A stretch of 64,000 nt of DNA from Fomitopsis serialis (taxonomy: Eukaryota > Basidiomycota > Agaricomycetes > Polyporales > Fomitopsidaceae): the NCBI RefSeq assembly GCF_022376445.1, contig NW_025954965.1, positions 62,001 through 126,000 on the forward strand, given 5' to 3'. The notes under the pieces were generated by a model, which saw nothing but the letters and a program-made list of their open reading frames with translations, searched no databases and had not been told where the DNA came from. Every line of letters begins with the position of its first letter. Position 1 is the first letter of the stretch. Made by a program: the position numbers and the translations under genes. Below are positions 1 to 10,886 of this stretch, piece by piece.

Positions 1-357
1 CATGACGTCAGACGAACTGCGAGCCCAGAGGCTTTTAGCACTCCCACGTGGTCCTAACCCGAGCTAGGCCCGGCAGCCACCACGCCGCAGTCGCCGCCGC
101 GCCCGAAACCGCCGACATCGTCGCCGCCGTCGAGCACACCGACGACCACCCAGGGCACCGTGTATGTTGCTCGGCGCGTCGCCCTCGCTCATCTCTTTCT
201 CAAACACGACATTGCCGAGGCAATCACGACTGTGGAACCTCGCAGCCAGCTGCGTACGCCGCGCGAGGTGTGACTTCAGTGCGTCCCGCGGTGCCGCGAA
301 ATCTGCGCCTCACACTCACCATGCCCCACGCATAATAACTTAGCATTTACGCACTGC
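1..357. other. Upstream flank, no gene supported
   Basis: GC-rich stretch before the hydrolase gene. A 95-codon frame crosses it, but its composition is low-complexity Arg/Ala and I recognise no domain. It is probably promoter and 5' leader of the following gene, or the end of an off-window neighbour. Confidence 0.5.
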
Positions 358-1397
358 ATGTCGTCGTCACCAAAGAATGCGATGCTAGCTGAGCACCGGA
401 ACATCCCATACGTCGCCGCAGGTGTCACGAATCCGCTCCAGGAGTTTGACCTCTACGTACCAGAGAGGCGGAATACCCTGGATACACGCCCGCCTCCGCT
501 GATATGCTTCGTTCACGGCGGTGCGTGGCGTTCGTGAGTCCCTTGAGTTGGTCCATGCCTGTCATTCAACAACTCACCAATCTTTCACAGCGAAGACAAA
601 GCAGAACATGCTGGGCTTGCTCGAAGACTAGCTGCACATACCAACTTCCCTGTGGCCGTTTCCAATTACCGTCTTACAACCGCCTCCACACCCATTCGTC
701 ATCCAGCGCACGCCGAGGACTTGCTGGCGTTCTTGCACTTCCTCCTGACCTGGTCTGGCCCGCATACATCCACACCTACCCCGCCATATGATCCGACTCG
801 GCTTTACCTCATCGGCCACAGCTGCTCGGCGCATATGCTCACATCTATATTCCTGCAGCCGCTCGACCCCGCGTCGGACTCGGCGTCTCGATCTCCTACC
901 CCGTCTCGCTCGCCCTCACCCCCGCCCTCACCCGTTCCTACGCCCGACTCGCTGATACCTTCTCCGGCCTTGCTCGCCGCCACCCGCGCTGTCATCATGT
1001 CTGAAGGCATATATGACATCGACGGACTCCTGGTCACGTATCCTGCATACAAGACCTGGTTCATAGCGCCTACGTTTGGTCGCTTGCGTTCATATGCGCC
1101 TTGGAACACCGCTTCTTACCGGTCACGCCCGGGAGCAGAGCATCTGAATTGGCTTATTCTGCATTCGAAGGGGATACCTTGGTAGATCAAGGGCAAAGTG
1201 AACGGATCTGGAGACACCTGTCAGAGCTCTATTGCGAGGACGTCGAGGAAGTCAACGGGAATGGTCCGGTGCAGAGACAGTGGGAGATGCTCACAGAGGA
1301 GCATAACGAAATGCTCGTCGGTGAAGTGTACCCGCGGATTGTGGGTGATTACATTCTGGCCGATGCTCAGCGCCAAGAGTCAGCTGGCTTGCCCTAG
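358..1397 (+). CDS. Kynurenine formamidase-like alpha/beta hydrolase (frame broken once)
   Basis: Alpha/beta hydrolase of the arylformamidase (Bna7-like) type, which hydrolyses N-formyl-kynurenine in tryptophan breakdown. The start at 358 (MSSSPKNAML) precedes the N-terminal strand and the oxyanion-hole motif HGGAW. A 5' intron runs from about 534 to 590 (GTGAGT...TTTCACAG). The nucleophile elbow is GHSCSAH. A Pro/Ser-rich low-complexity insert follows it. The Asp of the triad is in KGDTLVDQG and the His in EEHNEM. The sequence as given is broken: after HSKG the frame meets a stop, while the next frame continues with DTLVDQGQSERIW. One extra G in the run at 1170-1173 would rejoin them, so the Ser lies before the break and Asp/His after it. 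Family is fairly sure; exact substrate is inferred. Confidence 0.75.
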
Positions 1398-1996
1398 GCC
1401 CTGTACTGCAGGGCCCGAACGCCCGTCTGTCAGGACTGCCTGCAGTCTACCTCGCACTGGTGCATCATCGCCGTGTGCAGTCTGCTAAGATGGTCATGGC
1501 TGGCCTACTGAAACGAGCGCGACATGATCCAGGTCCAACATTTCCGTCATGTGGTCGTCGGGCCCTGCGTACCACGTTGGAATTTAGGCTTAAACCAGGC
1601 CTGTCAATCAAACGCGTCGGCGTCTGGCCAAGAAACGCCTACTTGCTGTCGGTCCGCGGTGCACGATCAGCGGGAGCGTGCTCTCTGGGCCTACGTACAG
1701 CGCCGGATGTGCCTCCGCCATGGGACATGAGCTGCTCTGGGGGCCGACTCGACCTCGGACGTCAGTCTGCTGATGCCCGCCTGTACTCACAACGGCCTGC
1801 GAGCACCGTCGCAATTTACTTTCTTTCTGGAATGTACGCCGAGGCTGCTCTCGTGGTTCCGCCTCAGGACTAAGGACGTATAAAAGGCGACGAACATCGT
1901 CCTTGGTCTTCAGCATCTTGCAACTCGGCACAAGCCCAAGAAGCAACTCGCACAACTCCATTCGCAACCCGCATCCTCTCTCCACCCGCAATCGCC
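1398..1996. other. Intergenic, promoter of first cerato-platanin gene
   Basis: No gene seen. The right part is the core promoter and leader of the first cerato-platanin gene, with a TATA box at 1879. The rest holds only short overlapping frames. Confidence 0.6.
1879..1886 (+). promoter_or_regulatory. TATA box
   Basis: TATAAAAG lies 118 bases upstream of the ATG of the first cerato-platanin gene. A clear TATA box fits a strongly expressed secreted protein gene. Confidence 0.65.
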
Positions 1997-2434
1997 ATGA
2001 AGTTCACCGCGCTCCTCCCCGCCCTCGCGCTCCTCGCGTCCAGTGCACTCGCCCAGACGACCGTCACGGTCTCGTACGACCAGACCTACGACGACGCGTC
2101 GCAGTCCCTGCTCACCGTAGCGTGCTCGGACGGCCCCACGGGCCTCGACCCGCCCTACTCGACGTTCGGCGACCTCCCCGACTTCCCGTACATCGGCGGC
2201 GCGGCCGCCATCAGCGGGTGGGGCTCCTCGGAGTGCGGGTCGTGCTGGCAGCTGCAGTACACGACGCCGACGGGCACGGAGTACACCGTCAACGTGCTCG
2301 CGATCGACCACACGGATGATGGGTTTAACATCGGCCTGACGGCGTTCAATGCGCTGGTTGGCGGCGATGGCACGTTCGTGGGCAGGGTGGACGCGTCTGC
2401 CACTCAGGTCGACAAGTCCGTCTGCGGCCTGTAA
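1997..2434 (+). CDS. Cerato-platanin family secreted protein 1
   Basis: Small secreted cysteine-rich protein of 145 residues with no intron. Residues 1-19 are a signal peptide ending ALAQ. The mature domain has the family hallmarks: VTVSYDQTYD, VACSDGPTGL, SECGSCWQL and a final CGL. The four cysteines needed for the two disulfides of the double-psi beta-barrel are present. Cerato-platanins are expansin-like, bind chitin oligomers, loosen or coat the fungal wall and act as elicitors in plant-associated fungi. First of three tandem copies; closest to copy 2. The frame is intact and a TATA box lies 118 bases upstream. The identification is strong. Confidence 0.95.
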   Translation: MKFTALLPALALLASSALAQTTVTVSYDQTYDDASQSLLTVACSDGPTGLDPPYSTFGDLPDFPYIGGAAAISGWGSSECGSCWQLQYTTPTGTEYTVNVLAIDHTDDGFNIGLTAFNALVGGDGTFVGRVDASATQVDKSVCGL

Positions 2435-4329
2435 GCCTCACGGTGAGATCCTTATTTGTCGGGAGTCGGTGCTGGAGACTGATGCACGGTGTACCATCCC
2501 TCCTACCAATAAGACCAGCCTATACGATGATCATGTCTCGAATATTTGGACAGTGAACGGACTACTACATACGTCATGGACTGTTGTGTAATGACAATGT
2601 ATCGTGTGCGCAATGGACTATGATGTACATCGATTGTGACCCTTCCTTTCGCTGTGAGGCCTTGAGGACCGCGACCGCCGAATGTGTTACAGTCATAATA
2701 CTGCAGTTCCTCATTGTCATTATTCCTCGAACCATATTGAAACGTTGAAGGTCATACGTTAAACTGGTGACTGACGCGACGCCGTTCGATCGCACGAAAG
2801 TGTCGAACAACAAGCGCCGGTGCGGTGGCGTGGTCACCGCACATACTTACTCAACTCCTGGCTGCAATACTAATTGCCGACACTAATTTCTTTCGCGGCC
2901 TGCCATTCATCTGCCTATAGAGTGTACATACCAATTCTCGTCTCTTAATCTTCCAAGCTGTACTCGGAAATGTGCTTAAGCCCGGCGCTCACGGTGTTAC
3001 ATACCGTGACATTTGGTGACGCTGTCACTCCTGCATCACACTCGGTGACTTGCCCGACCGAAAGTCATTTATCCTCTCTGCTCACGCATTGCTGCTGCAG
3101 TGGTTTTCACAGGGTGAAATGTTATGCAATAGATGTGCCCGAAAAAACTGTCAAATGTTGAAAATATAGGCTGGTTTCGCCACGGGAACATACATATTCT
3201 CATTCCAACAGTCGTCATGTCGGCCACCTATCTCCGAGCTCAGTGCCACCTGGACTCGAATTGGCGGTGTAGCCTTGCCTAGTTCTTGGTCTTACAGGTT
3301 CGAAGTACGAGTTTTCCGCTCGTTCCCGCTTCAGCCGCAATTGAAGCTCCAGTTCGGACTGCGTCGAATGTGCCTTTGGTATAGAGTCTGGTATTCGATG
3401 GATGTCTTCAGGGCCCCGTACGCCGGGCACTCTATTCCGACGCATGTCATACTACTAACTGCACAAATATCAATGACTCGCCTGGCTGATGGGTCTAGTG
3501 GACCCATGCATTGTGGCGTAGGCTTGTCCATCGGCATGCGGACTAATGCGGTGACAGGTTGCCGTCGAACTGCCATTGAAACGCCAGCTTGAGAATGATG
3601 TTCCGGTTAACACGTCTTAAGGCTAGCTTCAACAGCGGCGAGTGACTCTCGGACCCTTGAGAGGAGCAGATACAGTCAGAGAATTTACCTTCTGACTGTC
3701 GCCTGGTGAGACTGAGATTCAGTCCAAGATTGAGATCAAGGTAACACGGTACCAGGTAATACGCCTAGGCGAAGCCTCAAGCTTGAACGTGCTTGCTGCC
3801 GACGGACTAGAGCCTTGCCATGCGCTGCCCGGCAATTCACTGCTGCTGGGTTCGTCATAGGCACGGTATGTTTACACCGAAATTATCATGTGGGCTACCA
3901 GAATCGCCGTTCAGTGGCCAGGTGCGTACTCAATGAGACCCAGGAACACCTCGACTGACCTTCGTTGACAGTGCAACGTCTGGGCGTTGTCGATGCACGA
4001 CCACCGGGCCTACGGCGTACGCACGGCCAGACGTACGTCGCTGCTGGCCATGAAATGAATTATCCAGGGACACTTCAAACAGCTTGGCTAGGGCTCGACT
4101 GACGATGTTGGTCTGCTGACAATACCCGTCTCACAGCGGGACCAGCTTACCGTTGCACTCGGCCTCAACACTGTACTCTGAACGCATTTCCTAAACCCAG
4201 ATCAGCCAGAATTCATAGCTGAAATGTATATAAACCTTGCACGCACCCATGGCATTTGGCATCAAGCAGAACGTCCCTGCAAAGCAGACAGCGCCTTTGT
4301 ACTTGCATCTCAAAGCGTCACTGCATAAC
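2435..4329. other. Long intergenic region between cerato-platanin copies 1 and 2
   Basis: About 1.9 kb without a supported gene. The short frames present lack start context, domains and splice structure. The last 100 bases are the promoter of copy 2. I looked for a decayed fourth copy and saw none of the family motifs. Confidence 0.5.
4227..4234 (+). promoter_or_regulatory. TATA box
   Basis: TATATAAA lies 103 bases before the ATG of the second cerato-platanin gene, nearly the same spacing as in copy 1. Confidence 0.65.
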
Positions 4330-4767
4330 ATGAAGCTCTCTGCTCTCGTTGCCTCGCTCGCCCTCCTTGCATCCTCTGTCGTCGCGCAGACGGCCGTCAC
4401 GGTCTCGTACGACCAAACCTACGACAACGTCGACGGTTCAATGCTCACCGTCGCCTGCTCAGACGGACCCACGGGGCTCGACCCCCCTTATGAGACGTTT
4501 GGCTCCCTGCCCAACTTCCCCTTCATCGGAGGCGCCGCCGTCGTCACCGGGTGGGGCTCTACGGAGTGCGGTTCCTGCTGGGAGCTGTCCTACACTTCGC
4601 CCGAGGGCGTCGAGTCCACTATCAACGTGCTCGCCATCGACTACGCCGGCGCCGGATTCAATATCGCGCTCGAGGCGTTGAACGCGCTGACCGATGGCCA
4701 GGCGCAATTCCTCGGCAGGGTCAATGCGACGGCCACGTCTGTTGATGCGGCAGCTTGCGGCTTGTAA
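4330..4767 (+). CDS. Cerato-platanin family secreted protein 2
   Basis: A 145-residue secreted protein without introns. The open frame extends upstream to 4237, but the ATG at 4330 is chosen because it opens a good signal peptide (MKLSALVASLALLASSVVAQ) and keeps the TATA-to-ATG spacing of copy 1. Family motifs are VTVSYDQTYD, VACSDGPTGLDPPY and ECGSCWEL, with a terminal ACGL; four cysteines are conserved. It is plainly a paralogue of copy 1, with the same length and colinear motifs. The expected role is wall-associated, chitin-oligomer binding or elicitor-like, by family knowledge only. Confidence 0.95.
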   Translation: MKLSALVASLALLASSVVAQTAVTVSYDQTYDNVDGSMLTVACSDGPTGLDPPYETFGSLPNFPFIGGAAVVTGWGSTECGSCWELSYTSPEGVESTINVLAIDYAGAGFNIALEALNALTDGQAQFLGRVNATATSVDAAACGL

Positions 4768-5448
4768 TGAACTTAAGGAAGGTATGCGAATTTTCGGGTG
4801 CTAGACGGACTGCATCCGCTGACGAATCAGTAACAGGCTGGCTGAGAGGGGTTGGAACCATACCAATGGTACAGTGCCAGTGATGGAATGGACAGAAATC
4901 GGACATCGGAATTCCTTGGGCTCATGCTCGATTGTAACGTTCACTGCTGAATTGTACTATCCATACTTGCTTCGTTGATCCAGGCCTCAGTGCGCTTGCG
5001 TCTTCAAGTTGACCACAGGCGCCACGATGGCGCTCGACTCGGACGTTCCGACTTGTAACAGATGCGTCATAATGCATGCGCTTTAGGCCTGTCACCCGGG
5101 CCTATGCATTTAAGCGACGTTTTAATTCCCCGGTCCATGAATGGTCACCTGTATTTATCGGTGTGTCCTGCCCGCCCTGTGTGTGACCGTAAGTTGTGCG
5201 TCGTTCCCAGATTGGCTGTCACCACCCGCAGGGGAACCTACCTGAACACGCTATAATATGACGGCATTCAACGACTAGCATTTTCGTAACGTTTCGTTGT
5301 CGGTGGCTGTTCATTGGCATGGTGTCAATCGTCTCCGGCAGCGTCTGTAGGGGAGACACAACTGGATAAATACGTAGTCGACGTATCCCCAACAGTCAAC
5401 GACCTCGCCAGACACACCTTACAACCCGTCTCCGTTACGCACCACACC
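4768..5448. other. Intergenic region between cerato-platanin copies 2 and 3
   Basis: No gene seen. The right end contains an AT-rich GGATAAATA about 85 bases before the copy 3 ATG, a weaker TATA-like site than in the other two copies. Confidence 0.5.
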
Positions 5449-5888
5449 ATGTTCCGTGTCTTCACCGCAATGCTGTTTGCCGTCGCCGCGGTCCCTGCCT
5501 TCGCTCAAAATGAGGTAGTGGTATACCACAATCCAAGCAACTACGACTCGTCGGACGGTTCGGTCAGCACCGCCGCTTGCGCTGCTCAGCTCGATCCGCC
5601 ATTCACGACGTTCGGCGAGATTCCGATATACCCCTACCTCGCTGGAGCTTCATTCGTCAACAGCTCCGAAGGCGGTACCGCCGAATGCGGAACGTGCTGG
5701 CAACTGACGTCCGCCAACGGCAGTGTCGTTGTGCTGATCGTCGATCAGGCGGACAACGGTTCAATGTAGGAGAAGAGGCGTTCAACGACTTGACAGTCCA
5801 CGGAGCATTCAAGTACTACAGTGTGAATGCTACGGCGACTCAAATCGATGAGTCCGTATGCGGCCTGTCACAAACGGGTAGCACTTAA
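5449..5888 (+). CDS. Cerato-platanin family secreted protein 3 (frame broken once)
   Basis: Third, more diverged tandem copy. The ATG at 5449 opens a signal peptide (MFRVFTAMLFAVAAVPAFAQ). The mature part has a YDSSDGSVSTAAC segment, DPPFTTFGEI, AECGTCWQL and a terminal CGL, keeping four cysteines. After VDQADNG the frame runs into a stop, while the next frame continues with the expected FNVGEEAFNDL. One extra T at 5760-5761 would restore it. Either this is an assembly indel or the copy is a recent pseudogene. The C-terminus has six residues beyond CGL, unlike copies 1 and 2. Family identity is sure, functional state is not. Confidence 0.85.
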
Positions 5889-6688
5889 TCAACAGGAGGT
5901 AAGGTCAATGCACTATTTGCTCACCTCTTCATTTTCTTACACGGCTTGTGTCAAATAGGCTCGCCGGAGACCGTCCGGAGTGTTCAACGGTGTCAGCAAG
6001 TGCGTTGTTGTTGTACTAGTAGTCAATGCGCAGACTTGCAGAGGCTAGACGCGGTGCTCTTCGCATTTCGCATATGTTCTCACCTTAGACTGTGATGGCG
6101 TATCAGTTATTGGATCCCACAAGCCAATCGCAAGTGTCAGCAAGCAAGCATCGGCATTGCCGGATGAACGCTAGTCAGTGAAAGTTCAAGGGGCCACAAA
6201 GTGGACGAGGCTTTGGTGAAGTGGCGAACGGCACCGACCGGCGGCAATGTCCGATCTGCCTGTGGATGCTTGCAGTGTGAACGTGCAAGCTGTTGTGAAT
6301 GTTCTTGTACAAACAAATACGCCTTCAGTACAGCGACCGAGTCCCCAGCATGTGCATGAGTATTACCGTCAACTTTCGTTCACTGGATCACCATAATGTC
6401 TTGGAGAGGGTCGTTTCATTCCTAGGCCCGCATGGCACTGTGATGCGCTCGCCCTTTCCGAAACATCGCAATGTGGCCAAGGAACGCGCACTAGTATGTT
6501 TGTACATCAATGTGTGCTTGACACGGTGGGCGTGTTGTGCGTAGTATCATGCAACGAAAGAGTACGTAGGCGGGACGTCAGTTCTACGACTTGGATTCAT
6601 TGTCCGGGAATGTTATAGGTACAGGTGGATAGACGAAAGCAATGATTAGTATACAGTGTCATACTGATGCCTGCAAATCCTGTTCTAT
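5889..6688. other. Intergenic region between convergent genes
   Basis: About 0.8 kb separating cerato-platanin copy 3 from the 3' end of the eIF2B epsilon gene. No convincing coding frame or repeat is seen. It should hold the terminators of both genes. Confidence 0.5.
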
Positions 6689-9600
6689 CTACTCACTTTC
6701 TTCCTCGCTGCTGTCCTCTTCGCCGGCGCCATGGTCTGCACTATCTTCTCCACTACCCTCGCTGCCCGACTCTTCACTACCGCTACTGCTAGCTTCCTCA
6801 CCACTCTCTTCTTCACTCTCTTCGCTCCCTTCGCTTTCGTCCTCGTCGGTGGCGGTCTTCCTGCCGCCCTGTATGGCACCCGGTGCAACATTGACCGTAG
6901 CGTGCACGGGTGATGCTGAAGTCGATGGACCTGATGGTACCGTATTTGCAGTCTCATCCGCCGATGACACGACGACGGTTCGTTTTGACTCCTCGATAAC
7001 CGCTGCTGCCTGCTTGCTTGCTGGACCTGCCGGCTCGACTTGCTTGACAGTGGCAGGAGTCGCTGCATCGACCGATACGGATGACTCTGCCGAAGCTGCA
7101 GCAGTTTGAGTTGTTGAGACCGTCGCCGGAGATGTCACGACTGGCTCGGTGGTGCTAGTAGACGTCGACGCCAGGATCGTAGTCTGAGTCTCCGTCTGTT
7201 GAACATTCGCGGCGGAGACATCACCGGACGCGAGTGTCTTCTCGGAGACAGCGGTCTTCGCGACATGCACCTCCTCTTCGCTCTCATCGCTGCCCTCTTC
7301 ACACTCCCCTTCGTTCCCCTCCTCACTGCCTTCTTCACTCTCCTCCTCGCTCTCCTCTTCCGCACCCTCCTCTTCGCTCTCCTCTTCGCTACTTTCCGCC
7401 TTAGCATGGGCTTGCCTACTGTCCGCTTTGACCTCCTCCTCTTCCTCCTCGTCCTCTCCACTCTCGTCGTCGCTCTCTTGCTCGTCGAACTGTTCGATCA
7501 TCATCTTGCCAATGTTCCAGCACTTCTCGAGCCCCTCTCTATGTGAGTCGGGTTTGTAGCCCTCTCCCTTTGACGAAGGGCGTACATGCCAGGCTCGGAT
7601 GTCGTCTTCGTCGACGATGTCAGCCTGGTAGAGAGCCGCGAGTATTTGACCGAAGAGTGGCAGACGCGTCGACTGTGCACAATGGTTCTAGGAACCGAGA
7701 CATACATTAGACGCTGTGCGCGAAACACCAGGAAAACAGTACATACCGCGAGCACTTCGACAGTCTCGACAGGATCAATACCGCCAATCCGGTCGATCAG
7801 CGGCCCCCATCTCGCGACCATCTTCGCGATCTCCGTTCGTTGCTTGCCAGGATCACCTTCGACGATGGGGATGCGCTCGACGATAGCCTCGACCACAGAC
7901 TCGCGTACCCTCCTCAGAGGGACGTTGCTGGCCATGCGGAGCGTCTTGAGTTCGACAGAGGCGTTGTCGACGCTGTGTTCTTCTGCGAAGGCACGATCGA
8001 GCGACTGCTTAACTTCTGAGCGGAACTCCGATTCTGCTGCAGAGGCTTGGAGGTTGTGGATGGTAGAAACGGATGGGTCGGGGAGGGAAACGGAAGTCAT
8101 GGAGGATGTGCGCGAGAGGCCATTCATGATCGAGGAAGCGTCGTCTTCATCCTCGGAGTCTGATTCGTCCTCCGTGACTGAACCTGCGTCGGAGAGATCA
8201 AGGTCTGACGCGGTGTCTCCTGCAACGACGTTCAGTGTTGTTGGCGCGATGAATGTCAATGAACACAAACCCATGCGCATGAGACGCTGGTTGTTATATG
8301 ACTCAACCTCGTCGATCTCTTCATCCTCTTCTTCCGAATGAGATTGTGGCCAGACAACTGCATTCGAGCCCGAGCCCAAACAGATGTTACTGAGTCTTGG
8401 TCTAGGAAACGACTGTCAGTAAGACGGTGCACATACGCGAGGCAGACGTACGGGCTTCGACCATTTCCCACTCTTCCTCGTCCTCTTCGCCATCCGTCGA
8501 CTCGCCGTCTACGAGATCTCGTCTGCGTGAGATCCTGTCGAAGCGAGCCAATCGCGCATTCTTCCCCAGAACCACGCCGTCCGCAATGAGACAGCCTGTT
8601 CGCACAGTGCTGCCTTCGCCAATCCGCACGCCCGAGCCAACGATGCTGTTCTCCACCAGTGTGTCGGCGCCGATCTCTGTGTCGTCGAAGATGTATGCGC
8701 CCTTCAGCACAGCGCCAGGACCGATCTTGCACCGCTGCCCGATCACGCTTCCAGATATGGATGCGCCGTCAGCTATTGTTGTGTGTGCGCCAATGAGCGT
8801 ATTTGACCCGACCCTCGCAGTTCTGTGAAGAGGGTGAAGAGGATAGTCAGCATGTGGATATTGCTGTGAGACTGAGGCGTTTGCGCATACCTTGACATGA
8901 CGACAGTGTTGTCTTTGGCAATGTACTTGTTACCACGTAGATGCTCGTATGCATGACCGCCTGGGTGGTTGTTGTCTGGCACTAAGGGGAACGTCCAACG
9001 CGACAATATGTCCTTGCTGACAATGGATACATCAGTACGTCGCGAATAGTCCCATGGGTTTTCAAGTACCTGATGGCACCGTAGCTACGCGTATCCGCAA
9101 CACGTGCCGCATAGCCCTCCTTCGCAATATAGCAGTGAATGTTCTTCATGAGAAGATCGGATGTCAGGACACCGTAGACGAAGTCTCTCCGGATGTCCGC
9201 GTAGTCAAAATTGTCCTGGAATAAGGACGGAACCTAAGCCGTGATCGTCAGTATACGCCCCATGTCCTATCGGAAACGAGGATGCGCACCTCTGCAGAAC
9301 AGACATCTATGCAGCAGTCAATGAGGTCATTCCGGATGTCAAGTTCAGGGTGTTCGGCCAGGATCTCGCGCGGTATCCGTGCGTGAGTCTTCGGGGGATA
9401 CCCGATGACAGGCTCGTAGTGCAGACATTCAGAAGTATCCGGGTCGAGTACGAAGACCCCAGATTCGCCTCTTGGCCTGTCCCGCTCCCATCAGTCTCGT
9501 ACGAGTCTCCTTGAAGCGGCCAAGAACTCACTTTGTCCTGTGCTGAAGCCCGCTCTCCTTCACCACCATAGTCATGATCGCATCCTTATTCGTCCGGCGG

Positions 9601-10191
9601 CGCTCCTTGTGCGCGCGAACGACCTCGTCGATGCGGATATTGCTCACGAGGTCACCCATAACGAGCACGAAGTCGGAGGTGATGATCCCATGCGTATAGA
9701 TGTCGCGCATGGCATCTCCTGGGGAGAAGGTCTCCTTTGCCGTGATGATGGGTACGATCTTCAGGCCGGAGCTCGGTCTCGACCATTTCGACTCTCTACA
9801 AAACCGGCGCACGCAGAAAGAAGGGCACATGCATACGAAAGGTGAGCAAATGGACTGCGGCGTAGAACCCGCTGTATGCGCACCGAATAGCCTTCTTCAC
9901 GAGGTCAGCATACGACCTGCATATCACAAAGATCTCCTGCACGCCCGCCAGTGCCAGACTCTCGAACGTCCAATCGAGCAGCGTCGCATTGCATATGGGC
10001 AGCAAGCACTATTCCAAGAGCAGACATCAGCATTTATTCGACAAACATCCATCCAAGAGACGTACCCTGGGCTTGCCCACCGTGAGCGGTCTAAAGCGCT
10101 TATTGAAGCTGTCCGCGAGGATTACTGCTTGTAGGACCTCCTCATCATTCGCGAGGTCCTTCTCCTTGCCAGCTGATGATTTTGGCGGCAT
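6689..10191 (-). CDS. GCD6: Translation initiation factor eIF2B subunit epsilon
   Basis: Catalytic subunit of the eIF2B guanine-nucleotide exchange factor that recycles eIF2-GDP. The start at 10191 gives MPPKSSAGKEK, then the nucleotidyltransferase-like N-terminus (VILADSFNKRFRPL, LLPICNATLLDWT, DFVLVMGDLVSNI). Next comes the left-handed beta-helix of hexapeptide repeats (8402-8850: IGAHTTIADG, IGPGAVLKG, VGSGVRIGEG). A Ser/Asp-rich linker follows, then the C-terminal W2/HEAT exchange domain (7510-8000), which ends near KCWNIGKMMIEQF. About nine introns of 50-120 bp, all GT-AG, leave the frame open throughout, so this gene is intact. Unusually, roughly 260 residues of Glu/Ser-rich then Ser/Thr/Ala-rich sequence follow the W2 domain, which in yeast Gcd6 lies near the C-terminus. 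Confidence 0.93.
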
Positions 10192-10886
10192 GTCGTAGGG
10201 TGGATGGGGTGTTGGTGCAGTCAAACGGGTTCTCTGTTTGAGCCTGTAGAAATACACATACTCGCATTGGGCGCGTCGCGTTCTAAATGACTCGACAGTC
10301 ACATGCATGCGTAGAGTTGGCTCGTAGCTTCCCCAGAGCCTCCTTCGAACGTACCCCTTGCGGCTGGTTCTTGCAATTGGAATGGTTATGGCACAAGATC
10401 ATCTGAGACCAATCCACCCAGAGTTGGCGATGGCGAGAGCGAATGGACCTGAGCCACGCTTCGACACTGCACGCTCCTTCGCACTCGGCAACCGCACGCA
10501 TACTGACAGCCATCTCGCAAGAAATCTACATGGCAAAATGCGGACTATATATTCCTATGACTACCCCGTGCAAAGAACGACAGAGACCAGCCACAGGAGC
10601 ACGCCACCGAGAGAAAGAAAGTGGGTATGAGGATAACACGCTATCCGGGATCGTGATTAGTGAAGTGACAGCGGCCTAGCTGCACAGGTATGAACGAACA
10701 GATGGTCGTGAACAGGTAAGCAAACGATGACTAGATCCGCGTCGTACAATAAAACCGACAGAAGAAAGCCAATCCAGGATGAGCGGTGGTGCCAGGGTGC
10801 AGATGGGACGTAAATGCAGGAGACATTAAGGACGGAGGGCATCGTGACTGGTCATAACGTTAAGCACGACGTGAAACGATCCGACC
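10192..10886. other. Intergenic, promoter of the eIF2B epsilon gene
   Basis: About 0.7 kb between two minus-strand genes. No supported coding frame. It holds the eIF2B epsilon promoter and the 3' region of the Ala/Glu-rich gene. Confidence 0.5.
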
